A program made the position numbers and the translations under genes. A stretch of DNA of 64,000 nucleotides from Akebia trifoliata (Eukaryota; Streptophyta; Magnoliopsida; Ranunculales; Lardizabalaceae), in contig CM030707.1 of the NCBI GenBank assembly GCA_017979445.1, forward strand, positions 22,636,586-22,700,585, in the 5' to 3' direction. Shown here piece by piece: positions 34,582 through 46,010 of this stretch; position 1 is the stretch's first letter; each line of letters starts with the position of its first letter. The notes below the pieces were generated by a model. It was not told the origin of the DNA and ran no database searches. It saw only the letters and a list, made by a program, of their open reading frames with translations.

Positions 34582-35811
34582 ATGAGGGTCGAAATAATGA
34601 AAGAAACAATAGTGACGGATATCGACCATATGACAAAGGCAGAAAAATGCCAAAAATTGCCAGAAAATAGGGCAAACATCGGGGAAGAAACAAGAGAGAC
34701 AGCAAAAGAAGGGACATACGATGAAAAAAGGAAAGCAAAAGGAAAGGGTAAGCTGTATAAGGATGAGAAGACGGAAGAAAATGTGAAAGTTACAGACAAG
34801 GAAGCTGCAGACTTTGTTAAGCTCATTCTCAAGAGTGAGCATAATATTGTGGACAGATTGAACAAGCAACCAGCTCAAATTAGTATCCTGGGACTGATGC
34901 AAAAATCAGAAGAGCACCAAGAGGCGTTACTGAGAGTTATGGGAAAATCACATGTATCCTCGACCACGACACCATCACAGTTGCAACAAACAGTCAGCCA
35001 GATCATGTCCCCCAATCCTATTATTTTCACAGAGAATGAATTTACGCCTGAGGGAACGGGTCACGTCGAACAACTGAACATCATGGTCATATGCAAGGGC
35101 ATGATGGTCGCCAGAGTATTGATTGATAATGGCTTAGCGCTTAACGTATGTCCGCTTGAAACCTTACGGAAACTCAATGTCGATTGGTCGCATGTGAAAC
35201 CCAACAACAAGGTTGTTCGAGGTTTTGATAGCTCAAGAAGGGACTCGCTGGCAGAAGTAGACCTACCAATCACAATAGGTCCTTGCACCTTTTAAGTGAC
35301 ATTTGAAGTCATGGAAATACCAATGACCTTCAATTTGTTACTGGGCAGACCTTGGATCCATATTGCCGGAGCTGTACCTTCCTCATTGCACCAAAGAGTC
35401 AAATTTATCATGGGGCAGAGGATGATATCAGTATTGGCAGAGAACCTTATTCCAGCTGGGAGAGCTCCAGATGTGCCATTTATCGATATCGAAATGACAA
35501 AGGACAAGGTACTTTACCATTCATACTAATTCGCTATGATCAATCATATCGAGAAGGGAAATGAGAAGATAAGGGCAAAGCTATCAAGAACAAGTCTGAT
35601 GATTGATCGGGTCATGAAAAGGGCAGGTTACAGACCCAAACAAGGGTTGGGACCGGGAGGAAGAGGAAGAGCTACACCGGTCGAAGCGAGAAAGCATACT
35701 CCCTATTTTGGTCTGGGGTTTAGGCCCACGAAAAGGGATATTGCAGAAATGAATGATAAGAAAAAAGAGCTTCGACTAGCGAGAAGGCAAAACTGTGAAT
35801 CGAACATCTAG
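34582..35811 (+). pseudogene. Protease and G-patch-like segment of element B
   Basis: A K/E-rich lead is followed by the aspartic protease with VLIDNGLALNVCP (near 35120): the Ser/Thr after DNG, part of the D-S/T-G active-site turn, is Leu here (TCA to TTA), while A has DNGSALN. LLLGRPWIH is at 35335-35365. The G-patch-like RVMKRAGYRPKQGLGPGGRG is near 35610. A TAA at 35293 and a TAA at 35527 interrupt the frame. The substitution and the stops would both disable it. Confidence 0.8.
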
Positions 35812-35925
35812 AATCTGAGTCGAGTCCCTCACATCAGTGTTAGCTTCTCAAGATCACATACCAGACCCGACAACTTATCAGAACCACTATCAGCAAAAAA
35901 GCCAAAAAGGGTAAACCCCAAACCA

Positions 35926-36279
35926 GTGCACATTCAAGAAGTCTTAATCGTAGAGTCCCAATCATCCTTCGAAGAAGGCATTGATGTTCTATTCAATGGG
36001 GATTCCGATGAAAGTCCATCAGAGACTGTTCCAAAATCCACTAAAGTGGAGATCATTACCAACCAAGAGAACAACTCACCATTTTCCTTAGGCATTGACT
36101 GGGCATCGGTCGTCATCCCGTCGAGCTTGGGAGGAACTATGTCCAAACTCAACAACAACCAATCGGAGATCATGGTCATCTCCGAACCACCATCCAAATC
36201 ATCCAACGAATCACTTGCTCATCTCATCCGCCCTCTCAGAGAAGGGGAAACATTGCAAACTGGGAGGAATTCCCATTGA
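35926..36279 (+). pseudogene. Acidic linker ORF before the RT (B)
   Basis: Counterpart of 14829-15206 in A (IVESQSSFEEGIDVLFNGDS, ENNSPFSLGIDWAS). A one-base deletion near 36257 shifts the frame. No known motif. Confidence 0.55.
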
Positions 36280-36349
36280 CACTTGAGGCTGTTGAGGCCT
36301 CCAAAAAAAAATACCGTTTTGGGCCCTCGTCCTCGGGTCTCGTCCTCGG

Positions 36350-36416
36350 GTAAAGACTGTTTTGGGGGCTTCCTATCGTTATTAACAAATTTGCATGATT
36401 GTTCTTCTTATTTCAG
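36350..36416 (+). other. Candidate intron between protease and RT (B)
   Basis: CTCGG|GTAAAG at 36350 and TTCTTCTTATTTCAG|GT ending at 36416 make a plausible 67-nt intron between the G-patch/linker and RT, where Ogre elements are known to have a spliced intron. The reading frame across the junction does not fit cleanly in this damaged copy, and in A the acceptor is mutated (CATATTTAAAG). This is suggestive only. Confidence 0.3.
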
Positions 36417-36539
36417 GTATTCAGAAAATCACAGAAAAATAAATATTTCTCAAAAATCAAGAAAATAAAAAAGCTTTCAAAATCAATAAAAAATAGATAT
36501 CTTTCAAAAATAAAAAAAGAGTTTTCAAGGGATCTATCT

Positions 36540-38630
36540 CCATTAAATGAGTACTCAGATAAAATAGAATTTGAAAGGGACGAGTATGATTTCGATCTCA
36601 TGGGGATAGAAGAAGAGTCTGAGGACGAAATGGAACATCTCCCGAAAGAAATCAAAGACTTGGTAGAATGTCATGAGAGAGGTGTTCAGCCAAACATCGA
36701 GGATACAGACTCAATTAATCTCGGTATCGAAGAGGACCCACGAATTATCAAGATTGGAGCTTTACTAACGTCACAACAGAAAGAAGAAATGGTCGAGTTC
36801 CTACGAAATTATCAGGACGTCTTCACATGGTCATACAGAGATATGCCGGGGTTAGATACAGATCTCGTTGTACACAAGCTACCCATTGCTTCGGGAAGTA
36901 AGCCAATCAAGCAGAAAATGAGAAGACTGAAGCCAGAATGGACCCTCAAGCTTAAAGATGAAGTCATGAAACAGTTTGAAGCAGGATTTCTGACAGTCTC
37001 TACGTACCCGGAATGGTTAGCTAACATCGTCCCAGTACCAAAGAAGGACGGGAAAGTACGCATGTGTGTTGACTATCGAGAGTTGAATAAGGCCAGTCCT
37101 AAGGATGATTTTTCACTTCCACACATCGACACTTTGGTTGATAGTACAATAGGGCACGACATGTTCTCGTTTATGGATGACTTCTCAGGCTATAACTAGA
37201 TAAAAATGGAAGAATAAGACCAAGAAAAGACAGCGTTCATCACGCCATGGGGTACTTTCCACTACAAAGTCATGCCATTCGGGCTAAAGAATGCAGGGGC
37301 GACTTACCAACGGGCAATAATCGCCTTATTCCATGATATGATCCATAAGGAATGGAGGTCTACGTAGATGACATGATTGCTAAATCCGGCATAGAAGAAG
37401 ACCATCTGGTGAATCTGAAGAAACTGTTTGACAGGCTCAGAAAGTACAGTTTAAGGCTCAATCCGGTCAAATGCGTGTTCGGGACAACATCGGGCAAGCT
37501 ACTAGGATTCATCGTCAGCAGAAGGGGCATTGAAATAGATTTGGCAAAGACTAAATATATCCTCGAAATGAAGGCACCCGTTACAGAAAAAGACGTTCGG
37601 GGCTTTCTGGGGAGAATATAGTATATCAGTTGGTTTATAACACAATTGACGCCTATCTGTGAACCGGTATTCAAGCTATTGAGGAAAGATACGTCGAAGA
37701 AGTGGAACAAAGACTGTCAGGAAGCATTCGACAAAATCAAGCAATATTTGCTCAATTCACCAGTCTTAGTCCCTCCTACTCTAGGTCGACCTCTACTGAT
37801 GTACATCTCAGTGCAAGAAACATCTATGGGGTGTGTGCTAGGGCAACATGATGAATCAGGACGGAAGGAACAGGCCATCTATTATCTCAGCAAGAAATTC
37901 ACTGATTACGAAGCAAAATACTCAACACTTGAAAAGACATGCTGTGCATTAGTCTGGACATCTCATTGACTGCGTCATTATTTGCTCAGCTACTTGACTA
38001 TGTTTATTACCAGCATGGACCCCCTAAAGTACCTATTCGAAAAACCAGCACTAACAGGTCGTACAACGAAAGTGCAGTTATTGCTATCTGAGTTTGACAT
38101 CACCTATGTCACCCAAAAAGCCATCAAAGGGCAAGCAATCTCCGACCACCTCGTCGAGCACCCGTTGCCTGATTATGAGCCGTTAAAGACGAACTTCCCG
38201 GATGAAGCCATACTATTTGCCAAGATTGAAAACGATGATGACGAAGAACCTGGTTGGAAAATGTACTTCGACGGAGCAGCTAATCAGAAAGGAAACGGAA
38301 TATGGGCAGTCTTGATTAAACCAGACGGGTCCCATATACCGATCGCAATCAGATTAAAATTTCAATGCTCTAACAACGAAGCATGCATAGCAGGGTTAAA
38401 AGCATCACTAGATCTCGAGGTAGACGAGATTGATGTTTTCGGAGATTCAAGCCTGGTAGTCTATCAAACGACTGGAGAATGGAAGACTCGGGAACAGAGA
38501 CTGGTCCCTTACCACGAGTATCTAGAAGAACTAAGCTCACACTTTGACAGAATCTCATTCACCTACATGCCAAGAGCTGAGAACCAGTTTGCCGATGCAC
38601 TAGCTACGCTTGCTTCCATGATTAGTATTT
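36540..38630 (+). pseudogene. Reverse transcriptase, RNase H and second RNase H of element B
   Basis: Domains as in A: DVFTWSYRDMPGL, PVPKKDGKVRMCVDYRELNK, FSFMDDFSGYN, then TAG at 37197 (the same codon as in A), TAA near 37215, a one-base loss before EVYVDD (37352), stop at 37619 and TGA near 37967. The archaeal-type RNase H (38255-38600) has YFDGAANQKGNG and GDSSLV but lacks the four residues VAEY of the NNVAEYEA motif owing to a 12-base in-frame deletion near 38377. From 37982 the frame stays open into integrase. Confidence 0.88.
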
Positions 38631-39955
38631 CAGAAGATCTGATCATCGACCCAACTGAGATTGGAATTCAAGACGAGCCAGCCTATTGTCTACCCGTCGA
38701 AGTAGAAGAACCCGAAGAAAAGCCTTGGTACTCGGACATCAGGGCATATCTCGAGGATCGAATCCTTTCCCCAAACGCAACGTCAAATGATCGTAGAACC
38801 ATTCAAAAATTGGCAGGGCAATTCTTAATCAGCAATGGCATTCTGTATAAAAAATCACACCACGAGGTCTTGCTTCTGTGTGTGGCAGAAATAAAAGCAA
38901 AACGATTAATCGAGACTGTACATGGGGGAGTCTGTGGACCTTACATGAATGGCCACATGCTAGCAAAGAAGATCATGAGGATGGGGTACTATTGGTCGAC
39001 AATGGAAAGTGACTGCTATCAGCATGTTCGCAAATGCCATCTATGCCAAATCTACGCCAACAAGATCAATGCTCCACCATCAGAATTGCATAACATGACT
39101 ACGCCTTCACTTTTTTCACTCTGGGAAATGGATGTCATCGGGCCAATCTCACCTAAAGCTGCAAATGGGCATCGCTTCATCTTAGTGGCTATCGACTACT
39201 TCACCAAATGGGTAGAAGCTACTTCTTACGTCAATGTCACCAAAAGCAATGTCCTAAAGTTTGTCAAGAATAACATTGTCTGCAGATATGGGCTTCCTAG
39301 CGGATTGGTAACAGATAATGTCAAGAACTTCAAAAACAGAGATATGGTCAAGATGTGTGAAGACTTCTAGATTACTCATCACAACTCTGTACCCTACAGG
39401 CTTAAGATGAACGGAGCAGTAGAGACAGCCAACAAGAATATCAAGAAAATTATCGAGAAGATGGCAGTTACGTACAGAGATTGGCACGACATGTTATCTT
39501 TTGCACTTCACGCCTATCGAACCTCGTTCAGAACTTCGATTGGGGCAACTCCATATTCATTGGTCTATGGAATGGAAGCAGTCCTACCTGTAGAGGTTGA
39601 GATTCCTTCCCTCCGATTATTAAAGGAAGCAGAGTTGGATGAAACAGAATGGATTCAAGCCCGGTTTGATAAACTGAATCTTGCAGCTATCTGCCACGGA
39701 CATATCTATCAGCGATGAATAGCTCGTGCTTACAACAAGAAAGTCAAGCCCAGAGATTTCTCACCAGAAGACCTAGTGGTAAAGAAAATTCTGCCAATCA
39801 AAGAAGACGTCAGAGGAAAATTCAGATCAAACTATGAGGGACCCTTCATCGTGAAGAAGGCGATGACTGGAGGAGCTCTGATTCTCACAGAAATGGATGG
39901 ACAAGTCTTCCCGCAACTGATCAATGCTGACACTGTCAAGAAATATTACGCCTGA
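38631..39955 (+). pseudogene. Integrase of element B
   Basis: HHCC site (VHGGVCGPYMNGH, DCYQHVRKCHLCQ), catalytic Asp in EMDVIGP, Asp in VTDNVKNF and Glu in GAVETANKN. C-terminal RDFSPEDLVVKK and NADTVKKYYA, TGA at 39953-39955. Breaks: TAG at 39368 (CEDF-ITHH), loss of about eight codons (LIEEKRL) near 39680, TGA near 39717. Confidence 0.87.
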
Positions 39956-40684
39956 GATTCGACCCTAAGATGACGAAAGGCCATCTTTGCTATCCCAAAC
40001 AAACTATCTAACCCTAGTCAGTCCCTTTGAGCCATCACATTCATTTCTTAACCTAAGACTGGGGCAAGTCAACAATTACAAAACGATTAAAAAAAAAAGA
40101 GAAACAAAAGAAAAGAAAATCAAAGAGAAAATCAGAAGTATCAAAGTACTCCTGGCCCGCATGAGAATAAACTGTGAACGGCTAAAAGTTCAAAAAAAAA
40201 ATCAAAAACGTCAAAAACTCGGACACTTGATTTGAGCTCAACCCAAATCTCCAGCCTAAACAAATTCGAGAGACGCTGGGAAGAAACACATATCACCTTT
40301 TCGAAACAAAAATAGACGAGCCCCATGTCTAAACCACTCTAAATACATCCAGACCTTAACCTTTTTGTAACCTTCCACTACCATAAGCCTAAGCCAATGT
40401 TTCGTCCCAACAAAAGTCCTTTTTGATCAGGGAATGTTTCAGGACAACACAATGACAATGGCAGCATCAATGATCTTGCGACTTTGTCCGGGCCTTCAAA
40501 GTCTTATTAGTCGTTGGAAGACTCGAGAGCGGAATCCAGGAAGATATTCAAAAAAAAAGAGTACTCGAAGTATAAAGTAGCCGATCTTGCGGCTCAACTT
40601 GGGTTGCCGAACCACGGACAGTCGTCAGCAAGCCCAAGAGGGGAATCCAGATTTATAACTCAAGAAAGAGTGCCACTATAAAAG
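39956..40684. other. Spacer after pol in B, up to the insertion of C
   Basis: Counterpart of 18991-19690 in A. It contains one copy of the CTCCTGGCCCGCA element (40150) and one of the GCCGATCT block. It ends with AAAAG (40680-40684), the left target duplication of C. No gene. Confidence 0.6.
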
Positions 40685-42431
40685 TGAAAGCGCCCTCGAT
40701 CCGCGGGGTACGTCGATCCATTTTTGACCCTTGAGGTTTGGGAGTCGCCACCTAGTTATTACGGTCTAGGAATAGATCAATGACTCTAAGCGGATAAAAA
40801 AACTAATCTAGAACCGAAAAAAACTGAATTCGAAGATCATATTATGGGGTTGGAAGGTGTTAGGCAACCAACCCCACCCAGCCAAAGCCGGTCTCTACTA
40901 ACTTTCTAAATAAATTACATTGCTAAAAACCTAGATAATAATAAAAAAAAATTATACCTTTCCGATAGCAAAGACTTTGTTCCCTCAGATCCGAAAAAAT
41001 TACTCTTGTACCATACTACCTTGCTTCGTTCTGTCTCCGGATTTGATTTCTGATCTTCAAGGCAAGGTATCTCCTTTTTTTTTTTGATCTAGACTCTTCG
41101 ATGTTTATTATGGATTTTGGAGTGTTTTTTGAGGGCTTTTAGGTGTTCTTTAGGCTAAAATCGAAGGAGGGATGTTAGGTAAGGAGTTGGGACTCCAAAA
41201 CTAGGGTTTATGGGAGGCTAAGGGGGCTTTTAGACCTACTTCTCTTAGGGTTTATGACTTGATCCAAAAATAGGGTGTGAGCACTCCTATTTATAGATTT
41301 TTTTAGGGGTTGATTTTGATAGAGTTAGTGTTTAATTAGAGTTCTTTTAATTAGAGTTGTGTTTTAGTTAGACTTGTTTTAGGTAGAGTTGTATTTTAAT
41401 TAGAATTATTTTAGGTGGAATTGTGTTTTAGTTAGAACTCTATTAGATAGAGTTATTATTTAATTAGAACTTTATTATGATTTTGACTTTTGGTCTTATT
41501 TGATTGACTTTTAATATTTTGACTTTAGTCTCACTTGATTGACTTTTAATATCTTGACTTCAGTCTTGCTTAATTGACTTTAATTTTGACTTTAGTCTCA
41601 CTTGATTGACTTTAATACCTTGACCTTAGTCTTGCTTGATTGAATTTGAATTTTTGGAAAACCCCCCTCCATTATATCTTTAATTCTTTAGACCCCCAAA
41701 TGAAGGGGTCCTTAAAGAAATATCTCACGAACCCTCAACAATTTTCCATGAGAGCCCGATTGATCGATTTTTTTAGCTTAAATTTTAAATTAATTTCATT
41801 AATGTTTCACTTTAATTATTTAATATTTTATTTATTAATTTCGAAATTTTTAATTATGAAAATTGTGAAATTATCGTTTTGTCCCCGGAGAGGACTTTTC
41901 ACGTTTTAAGTCAGTTTTTAATGTTGTAGGATGTTTTAGAATCGATTTCTCATAAGAAATTCAATGGAAATATTAGTTTGTGTCATTTATGAAAATTTTT
42001 GTGTGAAATGGTCATGAACTTTATGAGGGGCATTTTCGTAATTTTGTCGAACTTTGTGAAAATTGGAGAAATGATTTATTTGGTTTCGATTTGTTATTTT
42101 ATGTGTTCAAAAGGGTTTTCCTAATCGTAACATAGGCTCTAGGGTTGTTTTGAGGTTAGGGGTATTTTGGTAATTTGATAATTTTTTAGTGATTTTTATC
42201 GTGAAACTTCTTTTTGGGTCTGCAAGATGATGATTTCTATGTTTCTGGAGTCGTATTTTCCTAACGTAGCGTGGTTTCTAAGGTTTTGTCAATTCGAGAT
42301 ACCTCATCCGGATTTCTGAAACATTTCTAGTAACAAAATAAAGCAATGGAATACACATCCATAATTGGGAATCATTGCGATCGGGTTGACGAGTTGATTA
42401 ATCAGGCGGGTGCAAAAATGAGGTGTCTACA
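40685..42431 (-). repeat. 3' LTR of element C (left side)
   Basis: On the minus strand it starts TGTAGACACCTC and ends GGGCGCTTTCA; 1747 bp. It has the TATA box at 41295-41288. Near the LTR end it carries GGTGGCGACTCCC, a copy of the PBS core (40741-40750 on plus). It has an ATAGAGTT/TTAGAACTCTA-rich stretch and a TTGACTTTTAATATTTTG repeat (41340-41640). Confidence 0.93.
41330..41640. repeat. Short-period repeats inside C LTR
   Basis: Two successive stretches: TTAATTAGAGTT(G/C)T words (41330-41470) and TTGATTGACTTTTAATA(T)CTTGACTT(T/C)AGTC words (41490-41640), the latter with about nine TTGAC cores. The same in the right LTR (50750-51105), which has one extra unit, and as reverse complement in the solo LTR (10150-10330). 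Confidence 0.75.
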
Positions 42432-42446
42432 GATGCCCCTCTTTGG
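42432..42446 (-). promoter_or_regulatory. Polypurine tract of element C
   Basis: On the minus strand CCAAAGAGGGGCATC directly precedes the LTR start TGTAGACACC. This primes plus-strand DNA. Confidence 0.82.
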
Positions 42447-42779
42447 CAGAGGGTTGAAGCAAACTAGATAACAAATCTATTTTGGTAGATAGTGAAATAT
42501 ATGAATGCCAAAACTAGTGACAGTTCATTTTGCAGCCTGATTTAGCAATTCGTCGGGGTGTTCGGATCCTTGAGGGTAAAACTCTCCCCGAATTAAAAGA
42601 TTGTCAGGTCCTTGAGCGCAAACTCTCACTGACAGTGTCAGATCCTTGAATTTTAAAGAATTCTCTCTGACTAAAAAGTGCAAATGTGCAAGTGTGTGCA
42701 CTGTGTGAAACTGAGTAAAATCTGAGTATAATTTGATCATAACCTGAGCATAATATGAGCATAAATTGAGTATAAACTG

Positions 42780-43450
42780 AGCATAATTTCGAGAAAACCC
42801 TCGACGATAACTGAGCAAAACCCAAGATATACCCTTGGTGGCAACTGAGCAAAATCCAAGATAACCCTTGGTGGCATCTGAGCAAAATCCAAGATAACCC
42901 TTGGCAGAAACTGAGCAAAATCCAAGATAACCCTTGGCGGCAACTGAACAAAATCCAAGATAACCCTTGGCGGCATCTGAGCAAAATCCAAGATAACCCT
43001 TGGCGAAAACTGAGCAAAATCCAAGATAACCCTTGGCGGCAACTGAGCAAAATCCAAGATAACCCTTGGCGGCATCTGAGCAAAATCCAAGATAACCCTT
43101 GGCAGCAACTAAGCAAAATCCAAGATAACCCTTGGCGAAAACTGAGCAAAATCCAAGATAACCATTGGCGGCAACTGAGCAAAATCCAAGATAACCCTTG
43201 GCGGAAACTGAGCAAAATCCAAGATAACCCTTGGCGGCATCTAAGTAAAATCCAAGATAACCCTTGGCGGAAACTGAGCAAAATCCAAGATAACCCTTGG
43301 CGGCATCTGAGCAAAATCCAAGATAACCCTTGGCGGAAACTGAGCAAAATCCAAGATAACCCTTGGCGGCAACTGAGAAAATCCAAGATAACCATTGGCG
43401 GTAACTGAGCAAAATCCAATATAAGCCTTGCGGTAACTGAGCAAAATTGA
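42780..43450 (-). repeat. 33-bp tandem array in the 3' untranslated region of C
   Basis: About 20 units of TGAGCAAAATCCAAGATAA plus CCCTTGGCGGCAAC (plus strand), alternating CGGCAAC, CGGCATC and CGAAAAC endings. Each unit has a CCAAG/CTTGG dyad. As 33 is a multiple of three and the unit lacks stops in all minus frames, reading frames of 120-295 codons appear, with 11-residue repeats such as KGYLGFCSVSA. I judge them non-coding. Ogre elements are known to carry tandem repeats at this place. Confidence 0.9.
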
Positions 43451-44987
43451 TAGAGGAATGAAGGAATTTTGGGAATGAATGAATGAATTTGGAGAAAACT
43501 GATTGGAATGAATCAGAGAATGAATAAATTCGAAAGATAATGAATCTGGAAGAGAAATGATCGAATCTAAGAATGATTGGATCTGGAAAAAAAACTGGGA
43601 ATGAAAGAATGCCATATTTCTTAATGAGTTATTAGTTGATCTCTGGACACAGTCAAATGTGAGATCTGAAGTGCTTTTGTTTGAACCTCAAGGTTTTATC
43701 CAAAAAGTTTCGTGAATTTAAAACCTGAGTTTGTAAGGGTTTTTTGAAAAACTGTTATCAAGAGGGTAACCTTAAATTTGGGGTTCTCATTATCATTGCT
43801 CAAAAACAAAATGCCCCTAGTTTGACAACGAACACGATATTGAAGATAATTGAACATAACATAAAAAAAATGCCCCTAGTATAAGGGGAAAAAGTTATAT
43901 TAAAGAAGAAAGAAAATGCCCCTTGTATGAAGGTTTGAAATATTTGATTACCACAAGTGCAATAAAGATCCAACTTTTAATTTTGATTGATTTTATTGAA
44001 GGTTTTGAGTCAGGCTCAAGAGAACAAAATTATTTCCTTTTGAGACTCATCATAGAATTCACCCTTCTCTTCCTTGGTTCACTTGGGGAAGTAAGAATTT
44101 TCAGATCGATCGTAGACAAGATACTTGTAGCTTCTGAGTCTATACCTGGTTAAAGCTAAGTATTGACTTGATTATTCGGACTTCTGATGTTTCAGCTCGG
44201 ATCGCTCTCAGCTTGGGATCTTCTTATGTTTTTCTTTGTTGCTCTAACTTTTGCCTAGATCGCCTTTTCAGGTTTTCAATCTATCGAGCTTGTTCTAGCT
44301 TTTGCCTAGATCGCCTTTTCAGATTTTCAATCTAGTGAACTTTTTCTTTTTTTTTTCTTGACTCTGATTGTTGTCAAAGTTGTCCTTTCAGATTTTCAAC
44401 CTTGCGAGCTTGCCTTAATTTTTGCCTAAGTCGCCCTTTTCGGGTTTTCAACTTAGCAAGCTTCATCATTTTTTTTATCTTTTTATCTTTTCTTCTCTTC
44501 TGATCTTTTAGAGTTACTGTCTGATCATGCTTTACTACCTTCCTTGACTTTTCGTGCGGTACTTAGGAGGACTTTTATAGGTAAGCTTAGGACTGGGTTT
44601 AAAAAGAAAGGAATTTTGAGGCTCAAAAAATCCAAATGCCCCTTGTGTGGCATTTCTTTTACTTTGCCTTAAATTTTCTTCCCCATTTTGAAGATATTTT
44701 CCTTTTCTTTTGAATTTTTTTCTCGATTCTTTATTGTGTGGGGAAATAGATTTTTTTTTTGATGTGGTCGGGCCTGAAGTAACTTCTCAGGTTGCCTACG
44801 TACCCCAAAATTTTGAGATCAGACCAAAACGTAGTTTGAATCTTCCCTCCCCTAGGTTAGGTGATCGAGCTGAGAAGGAAAAAAACATAATTTTTCTTTT
44901 TGAAAAGATTGCAAAGAGGTTGAGAAAGGATATGTTGAACTAGGTAACTGGGTAATATGAGGATTGATTCGGCCAAAGATGGCCTCC
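43451..44987. other. 3' untranslated region of C, other parts
   Basis: No gene. It has three copies of AAATGCCCCT(A/T)GTNTGA/TAAGG-like sequence (43810, 43870, 43915) and a four-fold loose repeat at 44240-44465 (TTTTGCCTAGATCGCCTTTTC, then AGATTTTCAATCTAG and GAGCTTG, about 50-75 bp apart). A block around GGTTGCCTACGTACCCC is at 44790. Confidence 0.5.
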
Positions 44988-45760
44988 TTAAATGCAGTAC
45001 CGCTTGATCTGGCCAAGGTTGGTTGGTTCTGATAGTTCACTTCCATCGTGATCTTGAAGTCTGACGACTTTTCCAGACAGTATGTCCTTAATAAATGAAT
45101 TTCTCTAATTGGGTTCAGACTTTCTCCTATAGTCGAGGAGGAGTGTTCAATTTTCTTTGAAGTCTGATAGTTAAATCCTTGACTTGTAACTGATGAGCTT
45201 TGACCTTCTTGTCAAATGCACGGGTGACTCTTCTTAGATAAGCTTGCACGTGGTACAGGGCTTTAACTCGTTTTCTTCGATCAAGTTTAATTCTTCATAC
45301 TGCTACGAACCCAATCTATTTCTAACAAATAATTTTCCAACAAGACCCTGAGAGATGGAATTTTCATTTCAACTGGTAAGACTGTTTCCATGCCATACAC
45401 TAAGGAGTAGGGAGTAGCTCCAGTAGAAGATCGGATTGAAGTTCGATATGCCCATAATGCAAATGTAGTTTTTCTAACCAATCTCGATGTGATTGACACA
45501 TTTTCCTGATGATAGTCTTGAGATTCTTATTAGCTGCTTGCTCCATTAGTCTGAGGGCGGTAAGGAGATGATTTGTGGTGTGAGATTTTGAACTTTGAAC
45601 ACAATGTAATGACCTCAGCTTTGAAGTGTGACCCATTATCAGAGATCAATACTGCTTCAACTGTTTCATTAGTCTGAAAATGGTAATCTATTCTAGGAGC
45701 TCTACCATTTTGAAAAATGTAGCAGTAATACATTTTGTAACATCTTCCTTGATCTCATTT
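44988..45760 (-). pseudogene. Integrase C-terminal remnant of element C
   Basis: On the minus strand: ISDNGSHFKAEV (catalytic Asp of the core), KISHHKSSPYRPQTNGA, the next residues in another frame ([15 protein letters not shown], with the catalytic Glu codon changed or lost at the join), [20 protein letters not shown] and [14 protein letters not shown]. After frameshifts come ALYHVQAYLRRVTRAFDKK and SELSEPTNLGQIKRYCI with TAA at 44990-44988. It is the Tat-type integrase end, more diverged from A/B than they are from each other. The zinc domain and first catalytic Asp are missing. Confidence 0.82.
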
Positions 45761-45769
45761 TCTCAAGCC

Positions 45770-46010
45770 AATATCTATCCTATGCAGACAACACCCAAGC
45801 TTGCACCTAACATATCCTCATAGGCCCACACGAACAAGTCTTTTGATATTTCTGAGAAAATTCATTATCCCCTTGTGTTCTTTTAAGGATAGGATGGTTT
45901 TCTATTTGAATCTCTTTAGGAATTATTTTCTGTTCCGAGCCCGACTTTTATCTTCTTATCTTTGAAGCTAGATTATTAGTTAATTCGTTAATGCGCTCGA
46001 GGTATTCAAA
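45770..46010 (-). pseudogene. Fragment preceding RT in element C
   Basis: On the minus strand, with frameshifts, the words KSGSEQKIIPKEI and KDLFVWAYEDM can be read. The latter matches DVFAWSYRDMPGL just before the RT in A and B. It lies directly upstream of the integrase remnant, so some 2-2.5 kb covering RT, both RNases H and the integrase N-terminus is missing between them. Confidence 0.5.

Noticed and set aside
42525..43615. Long overlapping reading frames on the minus strand (up to 295 codons)
   Set aside because: They are three frames of the same 33-bp tandem repeat; no known domain and no start or codon-use support.
43923..44153. 76-codon frame in C 3' region
   Set aside because: On the strand opposite to C's genes, no similarity recognised; likely chance.
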